Origin: Tenacibaculum larymnensis | GTDB taxonomy: Bacteria > Bacteroidota > Bacteroidia > Flavobacteriales > Flavobacteriaceae | DNA: 64,000 bases | Reading direction: 5' to 3' | NCBI RefSeq assembly: GCF_028829235.1 | Contig: NZ_JAIWJY010000008.1 | Location: 109,194-173,193 of the forward strand | Shown here: one piece after another, positions 45,861-56,500 of the stretch | Position numbering within the stretch: the first letter of the stretch is position 1 | Layout of the letters: every line of letters begins with the position of its first letter | Notes under the pieces: model-generated | Told to the model about the DNA's origin: nothing | The model's input: the letters and a program-made list of their open reading frames with translations, nothing else | Database searches by the model: none | Translations under genes and position numbers: made by a program

Positions 45861-47171
45861 ATGAAAAAGAAATTATTGTTAATACTATTATTATATAGTT
45901 GTTTAGGGTTTGGGCAAGGTTATGTTTTTCATGAGGTAATAGAAAGCTTGAGTTTAACTTGTGGTAATGGAGATATAGCTGATGGTGCTATTCCTTGTAA
46001 AAATAGTATTTCTATTTCTATAGTTGACGGAGAAATTCAAGGAATTTTAAAGAGTGAAAAAGGAAATAAAATTGATTGTAGTGATAGTAATAATTTTGAG
46101 TTGATAGAATTGAATCCTGAACAGTTATTTTGTGGATATACTTTTATTGAAGGATTAGATTTATCTAATTATTGTTACAACCATGAAGTAACGTACATAA
46201 GTATAATACCAGATAATGATTTTAAAATTCTGACACCTGACCCAGGAGTAAATAATACAACTACATCAATAACCTTAGAGGCTTCTTCAGGTTATCATGA
46301 ATTAGTATATAATTGGATGTATTATGATCCAATAACCAATGGTTGGAAGAAGTTTCCTCAAGAGTACTTGGGAAAAAGTTCAATTACGTTTACGGCTAAA
46401 GACTTATTTGGTAGTGAAGCTCATTTGTATACGAGTAAAAGTATTCAATATAAATTAGAGTTGTGTAATGGGTGGAGCCCAAAAGAACCTTATACTTATG
46501 TATTTATTTCTGAATCTCCTCAATTACAAGATCCCATAGTAACCCAAAAAACAAGTTGTAATTATAAAGCAGACGGAAGCCTAACATTTGACTTTAAAAG
46601 AGATTTATACACAACAGAAAAGTTGGCAGTTATTATATATCAACAGAACACAGAATCTGGAAAGTACGATGTTATTTTAGATCAAAAACTTGATATAGAA
46701 TCTCTAGAGAAAATAAACGAAACTACCTATAGGTATCAATGGGCAAACAATTTACCTCATGGAACTTACAAACTTAAATATCAAACAGGAAAAAAAGGAG
46801 TTGGAATAAATCCCGAAGACATTTCTTGGTCAAATTTAGTTCCTGTAGAGTTTACTATTGAAGAAACAGCAAAAGTTGATTTCCAAGTAACAGGCTCAGC
46901 AGATCAAAATTGTTTTACGGTGAATGATGGGTATATAGATATTAGTGCGACAGGAGAAAGTAGTAGAACATTTTTATACCAACTAAAAAAAGATGATGTA
47001 ATACAAGTTTTTAATGGCACGAATTGGGTTAATTATAAAGGAAATAATGCTGATAATGAAACATGGTTTCCGTTTACGAATGCAAAGACAACAAGAATAA
47101 GTAATTTAAATAAAGCGGCATACAACGTAAAAGTTAAAGACTCAGAAGAGTGTTTAGCAAAACAGTTATAA
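45861..47171 (+). CDS. Exported short paralogue 5 with incomplete SprB-like C-terminal domain
   Basis: A 436-residue protein; signal peptide MKKKLLLILLLYSCLGFGQ. The middle module starts TSCNYKADGSLTFDF and closes VEFTIEETA; the last module starts QNCFTVNDGYIDISA and ends KVKDSEECLAKQL. The middle section (LVYNWMYYDP..GWKKFPQEYLGKSSITFTAKDLFG) is shared with paralogue 2, so members mix segments. The next gene, 19 bases on, is the barrel-like protein. Confidence 0.82.
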   Translation: MKKKLLLILLLYSCLGFGQGYVFHEVIESLSLTCGNGDIADGAIPCKNSISISIVDGEIQGILKSEKGNKIDCSDSNNFELIELNPEQLFCGYTFIEGLDLSNYCYNHEVTYISIIPDNDFKILTPDPGVNNTTTSITLEASSGYHELVYNWMYYDPITNGWKKFPQEYLGKSSITFTAKDLFGSEAHLYTSKSIQYKLELCNGWSPKEPYTYVFISESPQLQDPIVTQKTSCNYKADGSLTFDFKRDLYTTEKLAVIIYQQNTESGKYDVILDQKLDIESLEKINETTYRYQWANNLPHGTYKLKYQTGKKGVGINPEDISWSNLVPVEFTIEETAKVDFQVTGSADQNCFTVNDGYIDISATGESSRTFLYQLKKDDVIQVFNGTNWVNYKGNNADNETWFPFTNAKTTRISNLNKAAYNVKVKDSEECLAKQL

Positions 47172-47190
47172 AAAGAAAAAGTATATTTTA

Positions 47191-49569
47191 ATGATTACAA
47201 TGAGGGGGCAAACACTAAAAGTAGTAGTGTTTACTTTAAGCATATTTTTTGCTGAAAGTATAGTAGGACAACAATTAGATTTTGAGAATATAGGAAGAGG
47301 AAAACCATTTAAAGTTAGCGGGAACATAGCGGCTAACTCTGTGTTTTATTCATCAAACCAAAATAGCGCGAGAGCACCATTTACCTATTTTTTACAAGGA
47401 AGCTTAAATTTTAATATTTATGAATTTTCAATTCCAGTAAGCTATAGTTTTTCGAATCAAGGAGGAGATTTAGAGTATCAGTTACCGTTTAGTTTCAATC
47501 GTTTGAGTTTACACCCTAAATATAGATGGATACAAGCTCATATTGGAGATGTGAGTATGAGTTTTTCACCATATACCTTAGCAGGTCATCAATTTACTGG
47601 AGGAGGAGTTGATTTAACTCCAAAAGGAAGTTTTACATTTTCAGCAATGTACGGGCGATTATTAAAAGCCACAGAAGATTCTGAAGATAATAGAACACAA
47701 CCTGCTTTTAGACGCATGGGATATGGGGCCAAAGTAGGATTTAAAAAAGAAAAGTATAGCTTAGAATTAATTGGTTTTTATGCAAAAGACAAAATAAATT
47801 CCATAAGTGCGGTTCCAGAAGAAAAAAAGGTATTACCTAAAGAAAATTTAGTATTAAGTATGTCAGGATCTGTAACTGTAACTGATGGACTTCGATTTAA
47901 AGGGGAGTATGCATCAACGGCGATAACACAAGATTTAAGAGCCGAACGAGTAGACTACAGTAGCGGTATAGCAGGTCTATTATTTAATAATAGAGCGTCA
48001 ACAGAACATTACAAAGCGTTCAAAACAGAAATGGAATACAGCTTTGATAAGTATCGATTTGGAGTAGGGTATGAGCGTATAGATCCAGGGTACCAAACAT
48101 TAGGAGCATATTATTTTAATAATGATTTTGAAAATATTACTTTAAACGGTAATACTACTTTATTTAATAACAAAATAAGTCTAGGGTTTAATATAGGATA
48201 CCAAAGAGATGATTTAGCCAATCAAAAAGAGACTAATACTAGTAGAACAGTAGGGAGTATAAATGCTACTTACGCTATGAATAAAAGAGTAAATATAACA
48301 GGAAGTTACTCCAACTTTTCTACTTACACTAATAATAAACTAGATCAGTTTGAGATTATAAATGATGATAATTTGTTAGATAATCAAGAAGAGCGATTCA
48401 ACTATAAGCAGTTATCTCAAAATGCTAACGTTAATGTAAGTTATATTTTAGAAAATAGTAAAAATAGAAGACAAAATTTAAACACAAATTATTCGTTAGC
48501 TACGGTAGCAAATGCTGAAAATGGGATTGTACGTATAGGTAATGGTTCAACATTTCATAATTTTAATACCTCTTATACATTAGGATTACCACAAAGAAAA
48601 ATAAACATAACCTCTGCTTTAAATACTACTTATAATACTATAGGAAGAGATGAGTCGTATACATGGGGACCAACAGTTGCTGTCAATAAAAAATTTCTAA
48701 AAGACAAATTAAACACAACATTTAGTACTTCTTATAACCAAAATAATAGTAAAATAAATAAAGCAAGTGCCACAAACTTTAGATTAAATACAAATTATGT
48801 GTATAGAGAAAAGCATAATTTTAACTTAAGTGCTATTCAGTTATTTAGAAATACCTCTTTAAAGAATACTCAAGACTTAACAGTTACTTTCGGTTATAAT
48901 TACGCTTTTGATTTATCTGCAAAAAAGAAGGCTAAAGAAGAAAGAACTAGAGGTGTATTTAGTTTTTCTTATAAAGAACATATGTTTAAAGGAGAGCCTC
49001 ATGAAATAACTCCAGAAGTATTAATTATTGGGAAAGCAAAGAGATTTGAAGAGATAAAAAAAATAAATAAAATAGCAGATAAATTTTTGGTATTAGAACA
49101 AGAGTTAAAAGATGCTGAACTAAAATCTAAAAATAAGTATAAGAAAAAGGCAATTGAGTACTTAAGTCATTTACATAAGAATCAAGATTATGTAAAAACA
49201 TATTATGATTTAGCTTTTAATGGACTTAAGAAATTGTATAGAGATGCCAAAAGGGTAGAATGGTCGGTAGAACAGAAGTATAAAACAGCTTTATCTATGT
49301 ATAATAAATCAAGCAAAAAAGAGAATAAAAAGATGCAACTGTTTTTAAATAAAAGAAAATCAGCTTACAAAGCAAATAAATATATGCTTGAACAGCTAGA
49401 AAACTTAAAGAAGGAAGATTTATATAAAGAAGGAGGAGATTTTTATAATTTTAAGCATACGCATTTAAATACTATTTTAAAAATGTTAGAAGAGGGTAAA
49501 ACGAACATGGAGGTTTCTATTTTTCTTGAAATTGCTTTTGCAAAAATGTTTCACACATTAAGTGAATAA
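47191..49569 (+). CDS. Outer-membrane barrel-like protein with C-terminal helical tail
   Basis: A 792-residue protein; an ATG at 47200 is an alternative start. The signal peptide ends near IVGQ. Residues about 25-600 are alternating beta strands rich in Tyr, Asn and aromatic ends (IYEFSIPVSYSFS, KYSLELIGFYAKD, KINITSALNTTYN), typical of an outer-membrane barrel. From about 616 the chain becomes Lys/Glu-rich and helical to the end, so it does not finish with the usual barrel strand. It closes the surface operon and may be the membrane platform of the assembly. It is not clearly a PorP/SprF protein, being about twice their length. Confidence 0.75.
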   Translation: MITMRGQTLKVVVFTLSIFFAESIVGQQLDFENIGRGKPFKVSGNIAANSVFYSSNQNSARAPFTYFLQGSLNFNIYEFSIPVSYSFSNQGGDLEYQLPFSFNRLSLHPKYRWIQAHIGDVSMSFSPYTLAGHQFTGGGVDLTPKGSFTFSAMYGRLLKATEDSEDNRTQPAFRRMGYGAKVGFKKEKYSLELIGFYAKDKINSISAVPEEKKVLPKENLVLSMSGSVTVTDGLRFKGEYASTAITQDLRAERVDYSSGIAGLLFNNRASTEHYKAFKTEMEYSFDKYRFGVGYERIDPGYQTLGAYYFNNDFENITLNGNTTLFNNKISLGFNIGYQRDDLANQKETNTSRTVGSINATYAMNKRVNITGSYSNFSTYTNNKLDQFEIINDDNLLDNQEERFNYKQLSQNANVNVSYILENSKNRRQNLNTNYSLATVANAENGIVRIGNGSTFHNFNTSYTLGLPQRKINITSALNTTYNTIGRDESYTWGPTVAVNKKFLKDKLNTTFSTSYNQNNSKINKASATNFRLNTNYVYREKHNFNLSAIQLFRNTSLKNTQDLTVTFGYNYAFDLSAKKKAKEERTRGVFSFSYKEHMFKGEPHEITPEVLIIGKAKRFEEIKKINKIADKFLVLEQELKDAELKSKNKYKKKAIEYLSHLHKNQDYVKTYYDLAFNGLKKLYRDAKRVEWSVEQKYKTALSMYNKSSKKENKKMQLFLNKRKSAYKANKYMLEQLENLKKEDLYKEGGDFYNFKHTHLNTILKMLEEGKTNMEVSIFLEIAFAKMFHTLSE

Positions 49570-49701
49570 AGCATAAAGAAAAATTAAATTTTCATAGATT
49601 CTCGGAAGCATAAAGTTAAGTGATATTATCTGAGAATTATTGTTTTTAGCAAAAGTAATTTAAGTTAAGTAATTGGGAGATATTATCATAGCAAGATTTT
49701 A

Positions 49702-50598
49702 TTAATTACAACTTGTGTTAAATTCTTGGTAATCAGATTTAGAAAACATGGGAATATTTTGACCACTATGTATCTTAATACAGAATAAGCTAGGATTTGA
49801 ATTAACGGTTAAGCGATCCAAATTAACCAACCCACTTATATCTAGTGATGTAAGTAAATTACTGGAACAATATAATACTTCAATATTACTGTTAGATTTC
49901 AAGTCGATATTTTTAAGCTTGTTATCAGATAAAGCTAAAACTTCTAAAGCTTTATTAGCGGAAAAATCTACTTCCAAAATCTTATTGTTTTGTGCTAAAA
50001 TGGTTTTTAAGTTTACTGCCTTTTTAACATCTAAAGACACCAGGAAATTATCTCTAACATTTAAGGTTTCTAAATTAGGGTTGTCAATACTTAACGTTTC
50101 TAATGAATTATAATATAGACTTAACGATTTTAGATTAGTAGCATTTTTTAACCCAGTAATAACACTTAATTCATTTACATCAAGGTCTAAATTGATTAAT
50201 TCTGTATTGTTACTCAAATCAATATTTTTAAGGTAATTACCAGCAAGTACCAAAGTATCTAACTGTTTATTAAACCTCAAGTCTATTGTGGTTAAATTAT
50301 TTCCTGTTGCATGTAATTTTTTTAGATTAGTAAACCCTTCAATACCTGTTAGGTCTGTAATTATATCATCATTAGATGAGTTTAAATCGAGGCTGATAAC
50401 CCCTAATGCGTCACTTTTTAATAGTTGTTGGTTGATAATGCCATCAGAATCTATACCCAGATTGATTAGTTTAGTCTCAAATTGTGCATCTGGAATGTTT
50501 AAATATTTTTGCTCTTCAATATTGTCATCACTTGAACATGAAATAAATAGGGAACATGATATAAGAAGAAAGCTTAATTGTTTTAGGTAACGTTTCAT
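49702..50598 (-). CDS. Leucine-rich-repeat lipoprotein
   Basis: A 298-residue protein from the ATG at 50598 (MKRYLKQLSFLLISCSLFISC); an upstream in-frame start would put 11 polar residues before the signal and is rejected. The lipobox FISC is followed by about eight LRRs of about 21 residues with the NLxxLxxxxNxLxxIDLxxN pattern (about 85-275), as in internalin-like and BspA-like proteins. Probably on the outer membrane. It is monocistronic and convergent with the surface operon. Confidence 0.88.
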   Translation of the reverse strand: MKRYLKQLSFLLISCSLFISCSSDDNIEEQKYLNIPDAQFETKLINLGIDSDGIINQQLLKSDALGVISLDLNSSNDDIITDLTGIEGFTNLKKLHATGNNLTTIDLRFNKQLDTLVLAGNYLKNIDLSNNTELINLDLDVNELSVITGLKNATNLKSLSLYYNSLETLSIDNPNLETLNVRDNFLVSLDVKKAVNLKTILAQNNKILEVDFSANKALEVLALSDNKLKNIDLKSNSNIEVLYCSSNLLTSLDISGLVNLDRLTVNSNPSLFCIKIHSGQNIPMFSKSDYQEFNTSCN

Positions 50599-50786
50599 AG
50601 GTAAGATTTTATTTTTTTTTTGAGACAACAAAATTCGCGAATAAACTGTTTAAAAAAAATTAATTTAAGTTAATTTTTAAATAGTAAAATCAGTTGAAAA
50701 AAAGTAAAAGTATTTTGTCTAAAATCTGATTAATTTTGCTTTATAAAAGAGCAGTAAGTTTAAGATATATACTAGGAATTACTCAA

Positions 50787-51782
50787 TTAATTTCCTTGAA
50801 TTCTTTCCCATAAATCTGTTAATAATTGTTTTGCTTTTTCACGATTCCTAGGAACTTCATTTATAATAATTTCACCCTGTTTTTCATCTATTTCAAAGCT
50901 AAAAGCAAACTGTTGAAAATTAGGAGCTACGCTTAAAAGCCCGAAACGAAGATCGTTTAAGTATAACATATTGTTTTTTTCAGAAACAGTATACCAACCT
51001 TTGGTAATTTTAATGAGTCGTTTTACTGAAGTATCATCTTTGTAATTACCCAATAAGTGATGATTTTTAGGATAGGAGTAGAACTCAATTGGTTTAGTGT
51101 CAAAAAATGAATAATAACCGATAAGGTAAGCATCTTCAGTTTCAACATTTGCTGACCATAAAATAGTATTAAAGGGTGTTGGTTTGGTTTCTATTTCTTT
51201 ATAAGCTATTTCTTGTTCTTTTAAAGCATTCGCAAATTTAGTATAAGTAATTCCCTTGACAATAATGGTAATTGCCATATAAGAACTACTTACTATAAGA
51301 CCTAAGTTGTTATATTTTCTTCTCTTTTTAGATGCTTTTGATTGAAACATAGCCATTAAAAGAAACACTAAAAAAGGTATTGTATATAGTGGATCTATAA
51401 CAAAAATATTTTTGAAAGCTAACCGTATGTCTAAAGGCCAAAAAAGTTGAGTACCCCAAGTAGTATGGGCATCTAGAATAGGGTGTGTAAAAAGTCCCCA
51501 AAACAAGAGTAACGCCCATTCTTTTGTGGAGGCTTTTTTCTCATACAAGGAAATGAGCCAACCGAAAATCCACCCAAAAACAATTGCAAAAAAAACAGAG
51601 TGTGTAAAACCTCTGTGTATTTCAAGTGCTGTAACAGTGTCGAAAAACTTACCAATATACACATCCAAATCAGGTATAGTACCAGCGATAGCACCGTAGA
51701 GCATTGCTTTATTACCAACTTTTTTTCCTAATACAGCTTCTCCAACTGCTGCTCCAAGAACAATTTGTGTAAGTGAATCCAT
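50787..51782 (-). CDS. YdjM-like (DUF457) membrane-bound metal-dependent hydrolase
   Basis: A 331-residue protein. MDSLTQIVLGAAVGEAVLGKK, the HRGFTHS motif and DAHTTWGTQLFWP are signatures of the LexA-binding/YdjM membrane family. About four membrane helices fill the first 190 residues; the remaining 140 are soluble and beta-rich. Its biochemical role is not established. It follows the unknown 265-residue gene by 24 bases. Confidence 0.85.
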   Translation of the reverse strand: MDSLTQIVLGAAVGEAVLGKKVGNKAMLYGAIAGTIPDLDVYIGKFFDTVTALEIHRGFTHSVFFAIVFGWIFGWLISLYEKKASTKEWALLLFWGLFTHPILDAHTTWGTQLFWPLDIRLAFKNIFVIDPLYTIPFLVFLLMAMFQSKASKKRRKYNNLGLIVSSSYMAITIIVKGITYTKFANALKEQEIAYKEIETKPTPFNTILWSANVETEDAYLIGYYSFFDTKPIEFYSYPKNHHLLGNYKDDTSVKRLIKITKGWYTVSEKNNMLYLNDLRFGLLSVAPNFQQFAFSFEIDEKQGEIIINEVPRNREKAKQLLTDLWERIQGN

Positions 51783-51806
51783 AAAGCAAAAATACTTATA
51801 AAACTA

Positions 51807-52604
51807 CTAGTAAATAGAGTTATAATATTCGTCAACCCATTCCGTAGGATATTTATTATATAAGTTGTTAAGAAGTAGCTTATTTGCTTCGGAAGTTTTA
51901 AAATCTTTATAAAAACTACCAAGAACCCAAACTGTTTCTCTAGGTAAGTCTGTTTTATGATATTCTAAAAGAACTTGTTTTGAAGTTTTTGAAGAGTCAA
52001 CTAATAGTAGAACCAATGCTCCAGCTGTTTCAAAATTAAATTGATTATAGAAAGGAGTCATTTTTTGAGCCCTTTTTAAAAGTATAGGATTCTCTAAGAA
52101 AAGTGATGCTTTTAGTTTTCTTCTTAGACTAGGATAACTTGTATAAGAGTTAACCTTGGTAACAAACTTTAAATTCTCTAAAAACTCATTATACTTTGTA
52201 TTGTATAGGTTTTCTATGTCATTTAGTGAGTTCACTCCAAAGAGTAAATATACCGTACTAGGTCTTAAAACATTAATATTATATCCTTTTCCAATTGAGG
52301 ATAGTGTTCTTTCAATACCTTTTTGTAAAAGGGGATAATTGTTTTCTTTTACTTTTGTAATAATACCTAATCTAGAGGCGTGAAAATAAGCATCAACAAT
52401 TTTTTGCTTGTCTATTCCTTTTAAAGCTTTTGTTAGTGTTGCATTAATATCATAATGACGATACGGGTAAAATTGACCTTGAAACTTATGGAGTAAAGCT
52501 TCGTTTTCACTTTCGATAAAAAAATCAATAATTTTACTTGTAGTAAGCTTTCCTATAGTTTGATATTTTTTTTCTTGTGACTGTATTATTATCTCTCTTT
52601 CCAT
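51807..52604 (-). CDS. Hypothetical protein, 265 residues
   Basis: I do not recognise the family. The protein is cytoplasmic, with no signal, and mainly helical (IIDFFIESENEALLHKF, QKIVDAYFHASRLGI, NLKFVTKVNSYTSYPSLRRKLKASLF), as in HEAT-like folds. It lies between the 210-residue unknown gene (33 bases upstream) and the YdjM-like gene and is probably cotranscribed with both. Confidence 0.72.
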   Translation of the reverse strand: MEREIIIQSQEKKYQTIGKLTTSKIIDFFIESENEALLHKFQGQFYPYRHYDINATLTKALKGIDKQKIVDAYFHASRLGIITKVKENNYPLLQKGIERTLSSIGKGYNINVLRPSTVYLLFGVNSLNDIENLYNTKYNEFLENLKFVTKVNSYTSYPSLRRKLKASLFLENPILLKRAQKMTPFYNQFNFETAGALVLLLVDSSKTSKQVLLEYHKTDLPRETVWVLGSFYKDFKTSEANKLLLNNLYNKYPTEWVDEYYNSIY

Positions 52605-52637
52605 TTATGAGATGTGTTTTATTAATTATTGAAGTTT

Positions 52638-53270
52638 TTAATGAAAAATGATTGCTGCTTTGTTGCGAATACTATGCTTTGCAGCTTTAAATAATTCACA
52701 CCAAACTAGTTTCTCTCTCCAAAAGTCTTCTTCTGTGTTTATTGATTTATTTACAGCATCAATATTTACAATAGTATCTTCTTCATCTAGTTGAATATTA
52801 AGCTTATTTGCTATAAATTTCAATTCCTTAAAAAGTGTGTATGACGAACCAATCATTGCACCATCAATAGGAGTCTCATCATTATCAAAAATAATATCGA
52901 TAAAATCCACAGGAAGATAAAAACCTGTACAATCTGAATGACATATAAGATGACAAGTTAATAATGATGCATGGTCATCTATAATAGAATCTTCATTAGG
53001 CTCACTGTTAGGGCTAAATGGAGTAGGAGTCCAATCTTCATATTCGGCACAATAAGCGTAAAAACGTCTTAAGTGATGAATAAAATCGTAAGAAAATCCA
53101 CCAAGTTCTAAAGGACCATCTTCTAATTCAGCTGGTTCTTCGTAAGGTGTAAGTCCATTTAATTCTAATAATTTGTTGATGTTTTTAAATACTGAAGAGT
53201 AATGCTGAAAAGCTTCTTCATCCATTTCTTTAAAGCTAGCTAGTGCTCCGCTAGTAATGTATAGTCCCAT
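52638..53270 (-). CDS. Hypothetical protein, 210 residues
   Basis: Not recognised. It is acidic and cytoplasmic, with no signal or membrane helix. It contains FSYDFIHHLRRFYAYC, LLTCHLICHSDCTGFYLPVDF and a helical end. The HLICHSDC stretch has clustered Cys and His that could bind a metal, but the pattern is not a known motif to me. It is the first gene of a three-gene minus-strand unit. Confidence 0.7.
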   Translation of the reverse strand: MGLYITSGALASFKEMDEEAFQHYSSVFKNINKLLELNGLTPYEEPAELEDGPLELGGFSYDFIHHLRRFYAYCAEYEDWTPTPFSPNSEPNEDSIIDDHASLLTCHLICHSDCTGFYLPVDFIDIIFDNDETPIDGAMIGSSYTLFKELKFIANKLNIQLDEEDTIVNIDAVNKSINTEEDFWREKLVWCELFKAAKHSIRNKAAIIFH

Positions 53271-53473
53271 TTTTTAAGTTTAAAATTTTATAGTAAAATT
53301 ATAAACCCATGTAAGTAGATAGAAATTTGTTTTATAAGCGTAGTAAACCGTTATAAATTTGAGAAAATAAACTTACTTTCCGATACAAAAAGTAATAATG
53401 TTAATAAAATCAGTGTATTCAGCAGGTTAAGGTGGAGTAGAGGTGGAAGATTTTGTTTTCTTTTATTAGAATT

Positions 53474-53508
53474 TAAAAAAACAAAAGCGTTACCTTAAAG
53501 GTAACGCT
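53474..53508 (-). terminator. Terminator at the end of the metal efflux operon
   Basis: AGCGTTACC (53486-53494) and GGTAACGCT (53500-53508) form a 9-base-pair stem. On the minus strand it is followed by TTTTGTTTTTTT. The stop codon of the RND gene lies inside the stem and loop. On the plus strand the stem is followed by CGTTTTTT and could also work. Confidence 0.85.
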
Positions 53509-56500
53509 CGTTTTTTGAATTCACTAATTGATAAACACAAGGAATTACTATTAAGTTTAATAGTGTTGCAGAAAGCAATCCACCTAAAATAACAATTGCC
53601 ATTGGACTTTGAATTTCATTACCCGCTTCATTACCTTTTAAAGCTAACGGAATTAAAGCTAACCCCGTTGTAAAAGCGGTCATTAAAATAGGGTTTAATC
53701 GATCTATAGCTCCATTTTTTAACAAAACTATACCCTTTATTCCTTCATTTTTTAAGTCTTCATACCTTGAAACTAATAAAATTCCATTTCTTGTTGCAAT
53801 ACCAAAAAGACTAATAAAGCCTATTGTAGCTGCAATGTTTACAATTCCAGAGGTAAAATGAACAATCAGTATACCACCTATTAAAGCTAAGGGTAAATTG
53901 AGTAAAACGATAAAAGCCAGTTTTAAATTTTTAAACTCGTAATACAATAACCATAAAATTACAAGAATAGCTACAAGAGCAGTCATTAAAAGTAATTGAG
54001 AAGCTTTTGCTTCACTTTCAAATTGCCCGCCATATTCTATTCGATAGCCTTCTGGTAAGTTAACGTTGTTATTAATCTTGGTTTTAATATCATTTACAAC
54101 AGAACGTAAATCGCGACCTTGAACATTTGCAGCAACCACGATTTTACGTTGTACGTTTTCTCTACTCACACTGCTAGGACTACTAACAGACTGTATTGAA
54201 ACAAGCTCACTTAACGTGATTTTTTGACCGTTAGGTAAAGAAATTAAAGCATTAGATAAGGCTTTTTGAGAATTTCTATAAGGTTTTTCATAACGTATCA
54301 TTAAATCAAAAAACTTTTGTCCTTCATAAATATCTCCAGCAGTTTCACCTGCAAAGGCAATATCCATTTGTTCTAACAAATCATTTACGGTCATTCCAAA
54401 GGCAGCCAATAGTTGACGTTTAGGAACAATTCGTATCTGTGGTACTTCAATTTGTTGATCAACTGCGGCATCTGCAATACCATCAATCTCTTTTATGTTT
54501 TGTTCAATAGCTTTTCCTAAATCGAAAAGTTTAGATAAGTCCTCTCCAAATATCTTAATAGCGATATTGGCACGAGTACCGGATAACATATGATCTATAC
54601 GGTGTCCAATGGGTTGTCCTAAGGTAATATTTACACCAGGAACTAAACTCAGTTTATTTCGGACTTCTTCGTAAAACTGTTCCTTAGATTTTCCATTTAA
54701 ATTGAATGGTACATCAATTTCGGCTGCATTAACACCTTGTGCATGTTCATCGAGTTCAGCTCTACCTGTTCGTCTGGTAACCACATCTATTTCGGGCATA
54801 CTTAATAGTAATTGTTCCGCCAGTTTACCATTTTTATTACTTTCTTCTAAAGACATCCCTGGTATACCCACCATACTAATTACTAAAGAGCCTTCATTAA
54901 ATTCAGGTAAAAAACTTCTTCCCAATTGTGAGAGCATCACTAACGAACCTAAAAACGCTATAATCGTGGTGGTTAATACAAGTTTAGGAATCTTCAGTAC
55001 GTAATCTAAAGCTTTTAAATAGTGCTTTTGAAGCCATTTCTCCACCTGAGTACCTTCAGCTTGTTTGCTCAATACCTTTTCAGATTTTAATAAATAAGAA
55101 CACAGAACAGGAGTTAGAGTAACGGCCACTATTAACGATGTTAATACGGACGTTATAAAAGCAATACCTAATGGTTTTAATAAACGTCCTTCCATACCAC
55201 TTAGAAAAAATAATGGTACAAACGAAACAATAATAATAAGTGTTGCTATAATAATAGAACTTCTAATCTCTATAGATGCTTCCCGTACTACTTCAATTAC
55301 TGAGAGTCTATCTTCTTTAGGTTTCTTTATATTCTCTCGTAATCGTTTAAATACATTTTCTACATCAATAATGGCATCATCTACTAAAGCACCAATAGCA
55401 ATTGCCATACCTCCCAAACTCATGGTGTTAATGGTATATCCTAATACTTTTAATATGATAATTGATACCAATAAAGAAATTGGAATTGCTAATAATGAGA
55501 TAACAGTTGTACGCCAATTCATTAAGAAAATGAATAATACAATCACTACAAAAAATGCGCCTTCTAATAAGGTACTCTGTAAATTGCTAATAGAAGCTTG
55601 AATAAAATCAGACTGTCTAAATATCTGATTTTCTACAGTAACACCTTTTGGCAAAGTAGTTTTTAGATCTGCTACAGCTTCATCTAATTTCTTAGTTAAC
55701 CGTAAGGTGTTTACTCCTGGTTGTTTTGAAATAGTCATGATTACCGATGATTTGGCATTCAAAGAACCATCACCGATTTTATCAGCAGCACCAATAACAA
55801 CGGTAGCTACATCTTTAACCTTAATAGTTTGACCATTAACTTGCTTTACAACCGCTTCCTTTAAGTCATTTAAATTATAAACACGTCCACTTCCTTTTAT
55901 AATATATTCGTTTCCATATTCATTTAAGATACCTCCTGGAGCATTTATATTACTCTCTCTAACTTTCTCTAAAAGTTCTTGAATACTAATATTGTACTGG
56001 CTCAATTTATTTGGATTTGCCAATACCTGATATTGCTTATACTCACCACCAATAACAATAACATTAGCAATACCTCCAATAGATTTTATACGTGGACTAA
56101 TAGTCCAATCGGCTAAAGTTCTGACTTCCATTGGAGACATTTCTTCAGATCGAATACCCAATAGCATAATTTCTCCCATTATGGAAGAAATAGGGGCTAG
56201 AGTAGGTGTACCAACTTCTTTAGGAAGCTTTTCACGAACCATAGGTATACGTTCACTTACTATTTGTCTTGCCTTATAAATGTCGGTACCCCATTCAAAT
56301 TCAACCCAAACAATAGAAATTCCAGCAGCAGATGAAGAGCGTATACGACGTACATTAGGCGAACCGTTCATTGCTGTTTCTAACTGATAGCTTATTAACT
56401 TTTCTACTTCTTCAGATTCCATTCCGTGTGCTTCTGTAAGAATGGTAACTGTTGGAGCAGTTAAATCGGGAAACACATCGATATTCATACTTTTTGCTAA

